64,000 bases of DNA. Origin: Blautia sp. Marseille-P3087. GTDB lineage: Bacteria; Bacillota; Clostridia; Lachnospirales; Lachnospiraceae. Under the pieces are notes generated by a model that saw only the letters and a list, made by a program, of their open reading frames with translations, searched no databases and had not been told where the DNA came from. The position numbers were made by a program, and so were the translations under genes. The stretch lies in contig NZ_LT635539.1 of the NCBI RefSeq assembly GCF_900120195.1, positions 2,058,649 through 2,122,648 on the forward strand, in the 5' to 3' direction. This document shows positions 8,002 to 16,060 of this stretch, piece after piece. Every line of letters starts with the position of its first letter. The stretch's first letter is position 1.

Positions 8002-10071
8002 TTATTGGATATTTTTTAATATTTCCAATGCTATTGCATGTGCCATAAGAGGTGGAACAGCATTTCCAACTTGTGTAAATTGTGGTGTTTCAAGTTTTCT
8101 TTTGTCACCACCTGTTGTACGTTTTCCTTGAAAAACAAAACTATCATCAAATGACTGGAGTCTTGCCATTTCTCTTACAGTAAGTGAGCGATCATCTCCA
8201 TAGTGACAATAATCATCTCCAATGGTCATAATTGTAGAAGATTGAGATTTTGCATCTAACACATTATAATTTCTTTTATTTGTATTAAGAATTTCATTGT
8301 TAGGATCATGTGCCTTAGCAGCTTGATAGCTTCCATACTTTCTCATAAATGCATATCTTTTCTTAACCATATCATTCTGATTAGATGTCTGATGGTTCGG
8401 AAGTATCATATCTGTTAATCCTTTTTGTTGAACTTCTGTCATATCATTAGCTGCCGTATAAGTAGGTTTTTTAATATTAGGAAATCGTTTTGGATTTAAT
8501 CGTCCTTCTCTTGCCCATTCAATGTATGTTTTCTTAGATCCATCACAATTAATTTTCCCTAGTATGGTTCTTTTGGGTTTATCTGCAATGGCTTGTTCAT
8601 ACATCCTGTAATCATAGTCGGTTCGAGTGTCGTTGTTCTCAATAAATAATAGATCATCTAATGCTTCAGAAGTAGTAACTTTTTCATCTTCTGTTACTGT
8701 TGGAGGAATAGAAGTAATTAGTTTCTGATCTTTACGACACCCAATAAAAATTACACGCTGTCTGTTTTGAGGCACTCCATAATCAGATGCATTCAATACT
8801 ATTTCACTTTTAATATGATACAATCGCACTTCCTCAGCTAATGCTTCAAAATTTGTTTTTTCTTCAGTTGACAGCTTCTTTTCAACAAGCTTATTTAATC
8901 TGTAAATTGTATCCATTACTGGTTCATACAAAATATTGATTGCGTCTCTTAATGCCAGAGTAATATCGACACATTTATTCTTAGCTGCAACTTCTAATAT
9001 ATATCTATCAAAAGAATCATCCTCTCCCTTTTCATCTCTTTCTACATATGTCTCAGCACAGTATTTATAAATAATATTCCCACAAGCTTGATAAAATTTT
9101 TCTAAAATGTTCTCATCTTTAAGCCAATCTGTAATCTGGTCGAACTCTTCTTTATATTCGCTTCTATCAAGATGACAAACATTTATTTCTTTTTTTACAC
9201 CTTTATTTAAATTTTCTATAATATACTGCCGTTTAATGAGATTAAGAGCCTGTCGAACAATATTCCTTTCTTCTTCTGAAATAACTTTATTATTCCTAAA
9301 TGCACTCACAAATTGATCAGATAAGTAATCCATAAAAGAATCCAATTCTGGAATATCAATATCATTCTTTTTTTCAAGTGTAGAATTTTGAATAAACTCT
9401 CTTTGCTCAATAGAAAATTCACTGTGATCCAATTTTTCTATTATTTCTAAGTATAGATTACTTTTATCAAGTTGAATCTTCTCTTTTGAAAGAACAATCT
9501 CCAGCTTTCTAAAGATATAATCAGCCTCTCTCATGTGTTCTCTATCTAATCTCTTAGCATATTTTTTCCCGATTTCCAGATATTCAGTTAATGAATCTGT
9601 ATCTATAATACTGTTAATTTCTCTTATAATACGTTCTTTAATCTTTCCTTCATACTTAGTGAGAATTCCATAAACATTTTCCATTACAAAGTATTTAGGT
9701 TTAATCATTGAGATTACCTTTAAATAATAAGAAAATAAATCATCTTTCTTATCGTTCTTTTTACGAACACCTGCTAATGAAAATGATTGACAGGGTGGTC
9801 CTCCCACAACAATATCAATTGGTTTATCTCCATAACTCTGTTTTATTTTGCTTTTCAACACCTCTAAAAAGTCTGGATCAGTTATATCTTTTGTAAGAAA
9901 TTCTGTAGACAAACCAAGTTGATGATTATATCTCATTCTATGTGTAACTTCACAAGTTGTATTAATGTCAGAAGCAAGGAGAAAATCATAATATTTAGAA
10001 TCATATTCTACTTGTAGGAAACCTTCACTGAATCCTCCTGCCCCAGCAAATAAATCAATAAATGTAGGCAT
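8002..10071 (-). CDS. DNA (cytosine-5-)-methyltransferase with long internal insertion
   Basis: 689 residues. Motif I FIDLFAGAGGFSEGF (4-18), motif IV GGPPCQSFSLAG with catalytic Cys94, motif VI ENV at 131-133, motif VIII QNRQRVIFIG at 435-444 and motif X QVGNAVPPLMAHA near the C-terminus are all present. Between motifs VI and VIII there are about 280 mostly helical, charged residues; typical enzymes have 30-40 there, so this one is far longer than usual Dcm (472 aa) or M.MvaI-type proteins. It should protect the sites cut by the nuclease(s) at 5608-7966. Two CCAGG sites occur in its own upstream region. Confidence 0.9.
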   Translation of the reverse strand: MPTFIDLFAGAGGFSEGFLQVEYDSKYYDFLLASDINTTCEVTHRMRYNHQLGLSTEFLTKDITDPDFLEVLKSKIKQSYGDKPIDIVVGGPPCQSFSLAGVRKKNDKKDDLFSYYLKVISMIKPKYFVMENVYGILTKYEGKIKERIIREINSIIDTDSLTEYLEIGKKYAKRLDREHMREADYIFRKLEIVLSKEKIQLDKSNLYLEIIEKLDHSEFSIEQREFIQNSTLEKKNDIDIPELDSFMDYLSDQFVSAFRNNKVISEEERNIVRQALNLIKRQYIIENLNKGVKKEINVCHLDRSEYKEEFDQITDWLKDENILEKFYQACGNIIYKYCAETYVERDEKGEDDSFDRYILEVAAKNKCVDITLALRDAINILYEPVMDTIYRLNKLVEKKLSTEEKTNFEALAEEVRLYHIKSEIVLNASDYGVPQNRQRVIFIGCRKDQKLITSIPPTVTEDEKVTTSEALDDLLFIENNDTRTDYDYRMYEQAIADKPKRTILGKINCDGSKKTYIEWAREGRLNPKRFPNIKKPTYTAANDMTEVQQKGLTDMILPNHQTSNQNDMVKKRYAFMRKYGSYQAAKAHDPNNEILNTNKRNYNVLDAKSQSSTIMTIGDDYCHYGDDRSLTVREMARLQSFDDSFVFQGKRTTGGDKRKLETPQFTQVGNAVPPLMAHAIALEILKNIQ

Positions 10072-10279
10072 TTTTTCACATCCTTATTATTTATGATGGT
10101 AATAATTATAACAAATAGCGTCTTGAAAATTCAGGTGGAGTATAGCATAAATCCATAAAAAAATCCAGGCATTTTCAAGAAAAAAGCCTTATATAACACT
10201 ATAATTTTAACATGTGCCTATTAGAAAGTCCAGGTGTTTATGTGTATTACTAAATTACAGTGTTGCTAAAATATAAATA
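10072..10279 (-). promoter_or_regulatory. Methyltransferase upstream region with two CCAGG sites
   Basis: AT-rich sequence upstream of the methylase. CCAGG occurs at 10165-10169 and 10230-10234, each inside a similar context (AATCCAGGCATTT, AGTCCAGGTGTTT), with a related TTCAGGTGGA at 10131. If the enzyme methylates CCWGG, methylation here could feed back on its own promoter. I cannot assign the promoter boxes with confidence. Confidence 0.4.
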
Positions 10280-10353
10280 GTACAAGCCAAAATGAGAAAT
10301 TCCAAATACACATAAGCATGGTACAATAGAAACATGCTGAAGGAGGATCTCAT

Positions 10354-10638
10354 ATGGCAAAGCAACATGACAAACAATTTAAACTTGATGCAGTCCAGTA
10401 CTATCAGGATCACAAAGATCTCGGAGTACGTGGATGTGCAGAAAATCTTGGCATCGGCTACAGTACATTAACAAAGTGGCTGAAAGACTTCCGGGAAGCA
10501 GGTGATATTCCTGTTCGTGGTTCTGGTAATTATGCATCTGATGAGCAGAAGGAAATTGCCCGTCTCAGGCGTGAATTACGTGATGCCCAAGATGCACTTG
10601 ATGTGTTAAAAAAAGCAATCAACATTCTGGGAAAATGA
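10354..10638 (+). CDS. IS3-family transposase OrfA
   Basis: 94 residues: MAKQHDKQFKLDAVQYYQDH, a helix-turn-helix (GVRGCAENLGIGYSTLTKWLKDF) and a C-terminal leucine-zipper-like coiled coil (EIARLRRELRDAQDALDVLKKAI). It binds the IS ends. The last codons overlap the start of OrfB (ATGA at 10635-10638), allowing coupled translation or a frameshifted OrfAB. Confidence 0.9.
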   Translation: MAKQHDKQFKLDAVQYYQDHKDLGVRGCAENLGIGYSTLTKWLKDFREAGDIPVRGSGNYASDEQKEIARLRRELRDAQDALDVLKKAINILGK

Positions 10639-11591
10639 CGGAAGCCATTTATCTCGAAGTGTCTGAGAAGACGGAAACTGCCAAAAAGGCTGGACGCCGG
10701 GTTTCCGTCTCCGGAATGTTGAAGTTTTTAGGTGTCTCTCGCTCAGGATATCTTGCATGGCTCCACCATGTACCTTCTGATACAGAAAAACATCGTGAAA
10801 CTGTAAAAGCAAAAATACAGGATATTTATGATGATTCCAAGCAGAACTACGGTGCTCCAAAAATCACTGTAGAACTTCGAAAAATTGGTGAAGTCATTTC
10901 GGAAAGAACCGTTGGTACATATATGCGCCAAATGGGGATCCGTGCTCAGTGGAGCAAACCATGGACAATCACCACAAAAGATTCCGATTTCAGCACTGAA
11001 TTACAAAATATCCTTGATGAGAAATTTAATCCTGATCGTCCGAATGCAGTCTGGTGTTCGGATATCACCTACATCTGGACAATAGATGGATTTGTCTATC
11101 TGACCAGTGTTATGGATTTATTTTCTAGAAAAATCATAGTCTGGACGCTTTCAGAAACACTGAAAGTATCTTGCGTGATTGATACTATAAACAAAGCCAC
11201 AGCTCGCCGGAATATCAATCAACCATTAATTATCCATTCGGATCGTGGCAGCCAATATGTTGCAAAGGAATATAAAAAAGCAACCGAAAATATGCAGCGT
11301 AGCTACTCAAAGAAAGCTTTTCCGTGGGATAATGCATGCATTGAATCCTTTCATTCTATTATCAAACGTGAATGGCTCAATCGTTTTAAAATTCACGATT
11401 ATAAGCAGGCATACCAGTTGATTTTTGAATATCTGGAAGCTTTCTACAATACGAAACGAATTCATAGCCATTGCAACTATATGTCGCCAAACGAATTCGA
11501 ACGAGTGTATGAAAGAATACACACTGAGGTTGAGCTTCTGGCAGGTCAAAATGGGGAGAATTTTCTCATTTTAACTTGTACAAAATCTTGA
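10635..11591 (+). CDS. IS3-family transposase OrfB, DDE integrase
   Basis: 318 residues with the full DDE core: WCSDITYIWTIDGFVYLTSV (first Asp), IHSDRGSQYVAKEY (second Asp) and NACIESFHSIIKREW (Glu), preceded by the IS3 HTH_21 region (DDSKQNYGAPKITVELRK). No internal stops, so the element may be active. Confidence 0.9.
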   Translation: MTEAIYLEVSEKTETAKKAGRRVSVSGMLKFLGVSRSGYLAWLHHVPSDTEKHRETVKAKIQDIYDDSKQNYGAPKITVELRKIGEVISERTVGTYMRQMGIRAQWSKPWTITTKDSDFSTELQNILDEKFNPDRPNAVWCSDITYIWTIDGFVYLTSVMDLFSRKIIVWTLSETLKVSCVIDTINKATARRNINQPLIIHSDRGSQYVAKEYKKATENMQRSYSKKAFPWDNACIESFHSIIKREWLNRFKIHDYKQAYQLIFEYLEAFYNTKRIHSHCNYMSPNEFERVYERIHTEVELLAGQNGENFLILTCTKS

Positions 11592-11596
11592 CATAG

Positions 11597-11747
11597 GACC
11601 AAAGAAAAGACAGATAAGGTCGCAAGTACCGCCTTATATAGCAGTATTACAGTAGGTGCGATTATGATTATCTTTTCCGTGATTTTTCTTCAACCTACTA
11701 CAATATATTTATGGTTAATATTCCTTACAGCCAGTAAGGAATATTAA
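11597..11747 (+). pseudogene. Membrane-protein fragment, possibly from a MATE transporter
   Basis: In frame: TKEKTDKVASTALYSSITVG followed by AIMIIFSVIFLQPTTIYLWLIF..., then a stop inside the palindrome. The start resembles the first cytoplasmic loop and third helix of MATE efflux proteins. The fragment is short and both ends are lost. Assignment is tentative. Confidence 0.3.
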
Positions 11748-11767
11748 CCATAAATATATTGTAGTAG
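11695..11767. repeat. Perfect palindrome, 34-bp arms, 5-base loop
   Basis: Left arm 11695-11728 is the exact reverse complement of right arm 11734-11767; loop AGCCA at 11729-11733. The arms are AT-rich (start CTACTACAATATATTTATGG). The symmetry begins within the membrane-protein fragment and ends seven bases before the broken IS3 OrfB frame. Such arms form very stable cruciforms and usually arise by inverted duplication at a rearrangement joint. Confidence 0.95.
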
Positions 11768-11774
11768 AGAGGAG

Positions 11775-12561
11775 GTGAACCTGACCAAGACACGCAATAC
11801 AACAAAATACCTTACAATCAAAGAAATATCTGATGAAAATAAGACATACTCCATATCAGCGTTATGCAAGTTTGCTGGAATAGCTAGATCAGCCTATTAT
11901 AAATGGCTAAGTCATGTAAATAGTGATAATGATAATCTTAATGAACGCATAGCCGATACCATTGCAAAGATTCATGATGAACATCCAGATATGGGTTATA
12001 GACGTATAAGGGATACTCTAGCACATGATTATAAAATAGCTGTTAATGACAAACGTGTTTTAAGGATTTGCCGCAAGAAGAAAATCCAGTCATATATAAA
12101 GCATCGGTATAATTGTTGTACTAAACCTGCGTCTGATCCAGCTTACGTTGCCGAAAATATCCTTAATAGAGAATTTAAATCGGACATGATAAATCAGAAA
12201 TGGGTAACAGATGTATCAGAATTCAAATATGGTGTTGGAGAAGACGATAAAAAAGGTAAACTATATTTAAGCGTAATACTTGATTTATGCGATAGGAGGC
12301 CTGTCGCTTTTGTATATAGCACCAGAAATGACACAAAGTATGTCTCGCGTGGCAAGATGTATCGATAATGGTCCTATGGAAGGATTCTGGGGACTAATGA
12401 AACGAGAAATGTATTATGGCAAAAAGTATAAAACAAAAGAAGAATTAATGCTTGCCATAGAGAAATACATAGATTATTACACAAACAAAAGAGTTCAATG
12501 AAATCTTGGGGTGCTTACATCAATGGAATTTCATGAACAAAAACTAGAAAACGTTGCATAA
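11775..12561 (+). pseudogene. IS3-family OrfB remnant with internal deletion
   Basis: The first part (11775-12300) reads MNLTKTRNTTKYLTIKEISD...DEHPDMGYRRIRDTLAHDYK... and reaches the first catalytic Asp (WVTDVSEFKYG). Around 12300-12340 the frame changes and the middle with the second Asp is missing. The C-terminal end (CIDNGPMEGFWGLMKREMYYG, then TNKRVQ and NLGVLTSMEFHEQ in a shifted frame) continues to 12561. OrfA is absent upstream, replaced by the palindrome. Confidence 0.8.
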
Positions 12562-12565
12562 ACAA

Positions 12566-12588
12566 CCCGGTACATGAACTGTACCGGG
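12566..12588 (+). terminator. Hairpin terminator after the IS3 remnant
   Basis: CCCGGTACA TGAAC TGTACCGGG, a 9-bp perfect stem followed by AAAGAAAAATTTTC. Could end transcripts in either direction. Confidence 0.6.
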
Positions 12589-13138
12589 AAAGAAAAATTT
12601 TCGTTATTTAATTTGTCTACTTGACGGGTAGCACACCAAAATCAAGGCTTTCAGCGTTGTTTGTGGCGTCCCCGACAGGAATCGAACCTGCGACGTTCCG
12701 CTTAGAAGAGCTCCAACCTATTGTCAATCTCTGTCAATCTGAGGTAAGGTAAACCCATATGGGACACTATATAAAACTGTTTCCGATTCAATTTGAGGTA
12801 TTCTGAATACCCCCTCTGTCAAGCTCTGAAAGTTAGCTGATTGTTTGCTCCAGCTAATAATCGGGGAATGCCTTGATATTACCATCGACATCTGTTATAT
12901 GACCACCATGCTTCGTACGTTCGATCATGGTAAACAGTATTCAATTAAACTTCCTAGCTTAAGTACAAGATATTTTCTTGTCTATAAATAATATAACGCA
13001 TACGAGACGGTTTGTCCATGCGTTTTTGACTGGCAAATTATATTCAGCCAAAATATCTATAACCTTTTCTGTAACTAAATCTCCATCATTTCCGATTTAT
13101 CTCCATCATTCTATCATCGAATGATGGAGATAGACTCA
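12589..13138. other. Gene-poor stretch with tRNA half and small remnants
   Basis: Apart from the tRNA 3' half (12663-12708) I see only short fragments on the minus strand. One reads MIERTKHGGHITDVDGNIKA (about 12858-12932) and another VTEKVIDILAEYNLPVKNAW (about 12963-13070). The words TTTTTGACTGGCAAATTATA at 13023 recur near 21914. These look like ends of genes left by rearrangement; no function can be assigned. Confidence 0.4.
12663..12708 (-). tRNA. 3' half of a tRNA-Arg(UCU)-like gene, probable attachment-site scar
   Basis: The minus strand reads TTCTAAGCGGAACGTCGCAG then GTTCGATTCCTGTCGGGGACGCCA: anticodon loop with TCT, 3' anticodon strand, T-arm with GTTCGATTC and the acceptor ending in CCA. 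Upstream of the anticodon loop the sequence no longer pairs with the 3' strand (GAGCT instead of TCCGC), so the 5' half is missing. Tyrosine-recombinase islands often cross over at exactly this position. A truncated recombinase lies nearby at 13139-13753. Confidence 0.65.
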
Positions 13139-13753
13139 TTACTTCATCGTCTTCGCCAGTGAATTGAGCAATGCCCGCATCTCTGGATTAGCCAATACTT
13201 TTGCCAAAAGTTCCGGATCGACTTCATCAGCAACAGGTGCATTATTATTTTCCTGCTGTACATGCATCTGTGGATCCAGATTCTTTTTCTCATAAAATGC
13301 TTCTTCAAAAAGCTCTGCATTTTTCCTTCGGTCATCATCCAGAATATGAGAGTACACATCTGTAACCATATTGACCTGAGCATGACCGGAATCACCCTGT
13401 ACCGCTTTGATGTCTCCACCATTCAATTTCAGCTTATAAGTAACACTACTATGACGGAAACTGTGAAATACAACCGGTGGGAGATTATAGTCCTCAATCA
13501 GTTTCTTTAAAGGGCCACGGATTGCTCCATCTCCGAGAGGAAGACCAAAGGTACTTGCCATAACCAGGTTATAGTCCATATATTCGTCACCCAGAATTTC
13601 TTTCATTTCATCCTGTTCCGCTTTCCAGTCTACCAGCATATTATCGACACTCTTCGGTAAGAAAATCTTACGCACACTGCTTTCTGTCTTCGATGTTTTC
13701 AGAATACGGACCGTAGAATTCTTCTTATGATTTGTCGGGAATACCAGCAACAC
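13139..13753 (-). pseudogene. Tyrosine recombinase/integrase, catalytic half only
   Basis: 204 residues carrying the C-terminal catalytic domain: HSFRHSSVTY (H-x-x-R), GHAQVNMVTDVYSHIL with the Tyr nucleophile, then a long acidic tail. The N-terminal core-binding domain and first catalytic Arg box (T-G-L-R) are missing. Upstream at 13767 the sequence changes abruptly to the 5' end of a ClbS-like gene. Two shorter remnants of closely similar C-termini occur at 22772-22962 and 28061-28140. Confidence 0.85.
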
Positions 13754-13766
13754 ATCTTTTCCATCT

Positions 13767-13803
13767 CGTTCTTAAGTTCATCTTTATTCTCGTATGTTCT
13801 CAC
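13767..13803 (-). repeat. Detached copy of the ClbS gene 5' end
   Basis: These bases match the first codons (RTYENKDELKNE) of the gene starting at 1049, then join the integrase remnant in another frame. A short exact duplicate of a coding start at a joint suggests recombination between modules. Confidence 0.6.
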
Positions 13804-13872
13804 TATCGGAATCGTACTCTGTCTGTTCTACATAATCTGCGGAACAGTCTCGTTTGTACGGATAAAAAAATA
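13804..13872 (+). pseudogene. C-terminal tail of a membrane protein
   Basis: In frame GIVLCLFYIICGTVSFVRIK then a stop, one hydrophobic helix with a basic end, like the last helix of a permease. Nothing upstream continues it. A strong terminator follows at 13879-13912. Confidence 0.35.
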
Positions 13873-13878
13873 AACTGA

Positions 13879-13912
13879 GCCACGGCTGTTCCAACACGAA
13901 ATCAGCCGTGGC
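13879..13912 (+). terminator. Intrinsic terminator
   Basis: GCCACGGCTG ... CAGCCGTGGC, a 10-bp perfect stem followed by CTTATTTATA, after the membrane-protein tail and before the convergent ATPase. Confidence 0.65.
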
Positions 13913-13976
13913 CTTATTTATATCATTTCACTCTTTTTTGAAATAGAACAACACCACAGCAACAACTCAAATCGAC

Positions 13977-15230
13977 TTAAAATTCCAGACTATTCGCATT
14001 CAGCAAGAAATACTTCATTCCCATGATGACAAAACCTTCATCATTTCTCCAAGGCTTTTTGCTGCCATTTACAATGACGATCTTCTTGAAAGAGTCCGGG
14101 ATATTACGCAGAGAATTGAACTCCTGCGTCTGTTTTTCTTCCGAAGTCATGTCATATGCAACCTGGATATAGTATCTCTGGTTTCCTTGATTCACCACAA
14201 AGTCAACCTCCAACTGCTTGCGAACACGTTTACCCTCTTTATCCTTATCGAAGATATCCACGACACCCACATCAACATTGTAGCCACGGATCAGTAGCTC
14301 GTTATAAACAATGTTCTCCATGATATGAGTAGGCTCCTGCTGTCTGAAATTCAGACGTGCATTTCTCAGTCCCAGATCGGTAAAGTAGTATTTCAGATTT
14401 GCACCGATATACTTTCTGCCCTTAATATCGTATCGGCTTGCCTTGGAAATCAAAAAGGCATCTGTCAAATGGTCGATATGCTTGGAGATGGTTTTATTAG
14501 CATAAGTCATCTGGCGCTTACTGGCAAAGGTATTGGCAATCTTTGAAGGGTTGGTCGGTGCGCCGATTGCAGATGCAAGCACATCAACCAGAATCCCAAT
14601 CTCATCCACGTTCTGAATCTTATTTCTTTCAATAACATCCTTCAGATAGACATTTGCAAAGATGTTCTTCAGATAGTCCGCTTTCTGTCGTTCGCTCTGG
14701 AAACTTACGATCTGCGGCAATCCTCCGTAGATCATGTAGTCATCCCAGGCATCATCATAATCGCCGTCATAGACAGAATAAAACTCTGCAAAGGAGAGAG
14801 GGTAGATTCTAATCTCATCACCTCTGCCACGGAATTCGGTCACAATGTCGCTGGACAGAAACTTGGAATTACTTCCGGTGACATACACATCAATATTGCT
14901 CATGCGGAGCAGGCTGTTCAGCACTTCCTCAAATCGTGGCATGAACTGCACTTCATCCAAAAGGAGATAATACTTCCCGTCGTCTTTCATTGCATCCTTG
15001 ATGTACTTGAAGCATACCTTGGGATCTCTTAATTCCTCGTTCTCAATACCATCCAATGCAATTTCAATAATATGATCAACATCAACGCCGTTCTCCAGTA
15101 AGTATCTCTTAAAGATGGTAAACAGCAAAAAGGATTTGCCACATCTACGAATGCCGGTAATCACCTTTATCATTCCATTATCTTTGCGCTCGATCAGCTG
15201 CTGTAGGTAAGCGTCTCTTTTAATCTCCAT
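13977..15230 (-). CDS. AAA ATPase with DUF4143 domain
   Basis: 417 residues from the ATG at 15230 (MEIKRDAYLQQLIERK, GGAG just upstream); a longer start at 15263 lacks a good site. Walker A is GIRRCGKSFLLF, Walker B YYLLLDEVQF, with the arginine-sensor strand VYVTGSNSKFLSSD. The C-terminal DUF4143 nuclease-like domain has LEVDFVVNQGNQRYYIQVAY (E-x-D...Q-V). These proteins are common in bacterial and archaeal accessory genomes and are of unsettled function, possibly DNA-associated or antitoxin-like. Two operator-like repeats precede it. Confidence 0.85.
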   Translation of the reverse strand: MEIKRDAYLQQLIERKDNGMIKVITGIRRCGKSFLLFTIFKRYLLENGVDVDHIIEIALDGIENEELRDPKVCFKYIKDAMKDDGKYYLLLDEVQFMPRFEEVLNSLLRMSNIDVYVTGSNSKFLSSDIVTEFRGRGDEIRIYPLSFAEFYSVYDGDYDDAWDDYMIYGGLPQIVSFQSERQKADYLKNIFANVYLKDVIERNKIQNVDEIGILVDVLASAIGAPTNPSKIANTFASKRQMTYANKTISKHIDHLTDAFLISKASRYDIKGRKYIGANLKYYFTDLGLRNARLNFRQQEPTHIMENIVYNELLIRGYNVDVGVVDIFDKDKEGKRVRKQLEVDFVVNQGNQRYYIQVAYDMTSEEKQTQEFNSLRNIPDSFKKIVIVNGSKKPWRNDEGFVIMGMKYFLLNANSLEF

Positions 15231-15249
15231 CGTTACACTCCACATTTCC

Positions 15250-15336
15250 GTGCATCTGCACACTTTTTAGTAATGAGATTCTATCACAGAACGACCTGAA
15301 TTTCAATATGTATTCCCATTTTATGTGCATCTACAC
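15250..15336 (-). promoter_or_regulatory. Two repeated palindromic sites upstream of the DUF4143 ATPase
   Basis: GTGCATCTGCACACTTTTTA at 15250 and GTGCATCTACACACTTTTAT at 15325 share about 22 of 27 bases including TAATG. The first holds a perfect GTGCA/TGCAC dyad. They lie 75 bases apart, the first only ~20 bases from the start codon, a typical arrangement for repression. No adjacent regulator gene is evident. Confidence 0.5.
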
Positions 15337-15473
15337 ACTTTTATGTAATGTTGATAAATATATTTTCAGATTTTTTTGATTGCAGTGTCTATAATCGACT
15401 ACTCCAATCGTTATTATAGGTAAACAGCAAAAAGGAGATTCACTCCTGTTGCTAATCTGTTACTGGAAGAAAT

Positions 15474-15519
15474 AAAAAAGATCATCGTTTTACCATAATC
15501 GTGAAACGATGACCTTTTT
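15474..15519. terminator. Hairpin terminator downstream of the GNAT gene
   Basis: AAAAAGATCATCGTTTTACC on one side and GTGAAACGATGACCTTTTT on the other form a ~13-bp stem flanked by A and T runs. Confidence 0.7.
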
Positions 15520-15539
15520 GTGATTTGAACACAGCAAGA

Positions 15540-15553
15540 CAAACTGGAAGTTA
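15540..15553 (-). repeat. Cassette-boundary-like motif after GNAT copy 1
   Basis: The minus strand reads TAACTTCCAGTTTG where TAA is the GNAT stop codon, matching the boundary motif seen after four other modules. Confidence 0.5.
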
Positions 15554-15994
15554 TAAACATCTTTGCAAATATACCATATCTATTAACTGTACACCACACT
15601 CATAAATTGGGTGGTCATAATTGTCCGTAAAGAAATTCGGAATATTGTGAGATCGGACAAATCCGCATTTTTCATAAAACGGTACGGTCAACGGGCTGTC
15701 ACCTGTTCCAACCTGCAAAATAGAATATTCATCTGCATATTTACTTGCAAGGAAGTCAATCAATGCTTTCCCATAGCCCTGTCCTTGATTCTGAGGATCA
15801 ACTGCAATATTTTTAATTTCAAGCATTCCATTATCTTCATCAGTAACGACACATTCAGCTTTTACATTACCATCTTCAAGTACATACATAGTACCTTTTT
15901 CAAGATAGTGATCAATCATATTTTCCTGCTCATCAGCTAATAACAATAATGCTATAAATTGCTTTTTATTCTCATTCACTTCTCGGATTTTCAT
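15551..15994 (-). CDS. GNAT family N-acetyltransferase, copy 1
   Basis: 147 residues. The acetyl-CoA site is IKNIAVDPQNQGQGYGKALI (motif A, Q-x-x-G-x-G/A), followed by LQVGTGDSPLTVPFYEKCGF (motif B). Substrate unknown; similar small GNATs act on small molecules or protein N-termini. A second copy at 34617 differs at 11 of 147 residues. Free-standing module on the minus strand with the boundary motif overlapping its stop and a second half-motif (AAATTCAAGTTTGACGG) immediately upstream of its ribosome site. Confidence 0.9.
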   Translation of the reverse strand: MKIREVNENKKQFIALLLLADEQENMIDHYLEKGTMYVLEDGNVKAECVVTDEDNGMLEIKNIAVDPQNQGQGYGKALIDFLASKYADEYSILQVGTGDSPLTVPFYEKCGFVRSHNIPNFFTDNYDHPIYECGVQLIDMVYLQRCL

Positions 15995-16060
15995 ATTTAT
16001 TACTCCGTCAAACTTGAATTTCTGGATGCGTATAATATGCGAAAAAAACTTAACTTCATC

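Larger units (their letters stand above)
10280..11591 (+). mobile_element. IS3-family insertion sequence, apparently intact
   Basis: Terminal inverted repeats are seen as GTACAAGCCAAAATGAGAAA at 10280 and its near-complement TTTCTCATTTTAACTTGTAC ending at 11581. They enclose overlapping orfA and orfB. Exact ends and target duplication are not certain; the orfB stop lies 10 bases beyond the recognised repeat. Confidence 0.75.

Noticed and set aside
13139-13753. Truncated tyrosine recombinase as the integron integrase of the cassette-like modules
   Set aside because: It lacks the N-terminal half, has no integron-specific insertion, and is of the phage/ICE type tied to a tRNA site.
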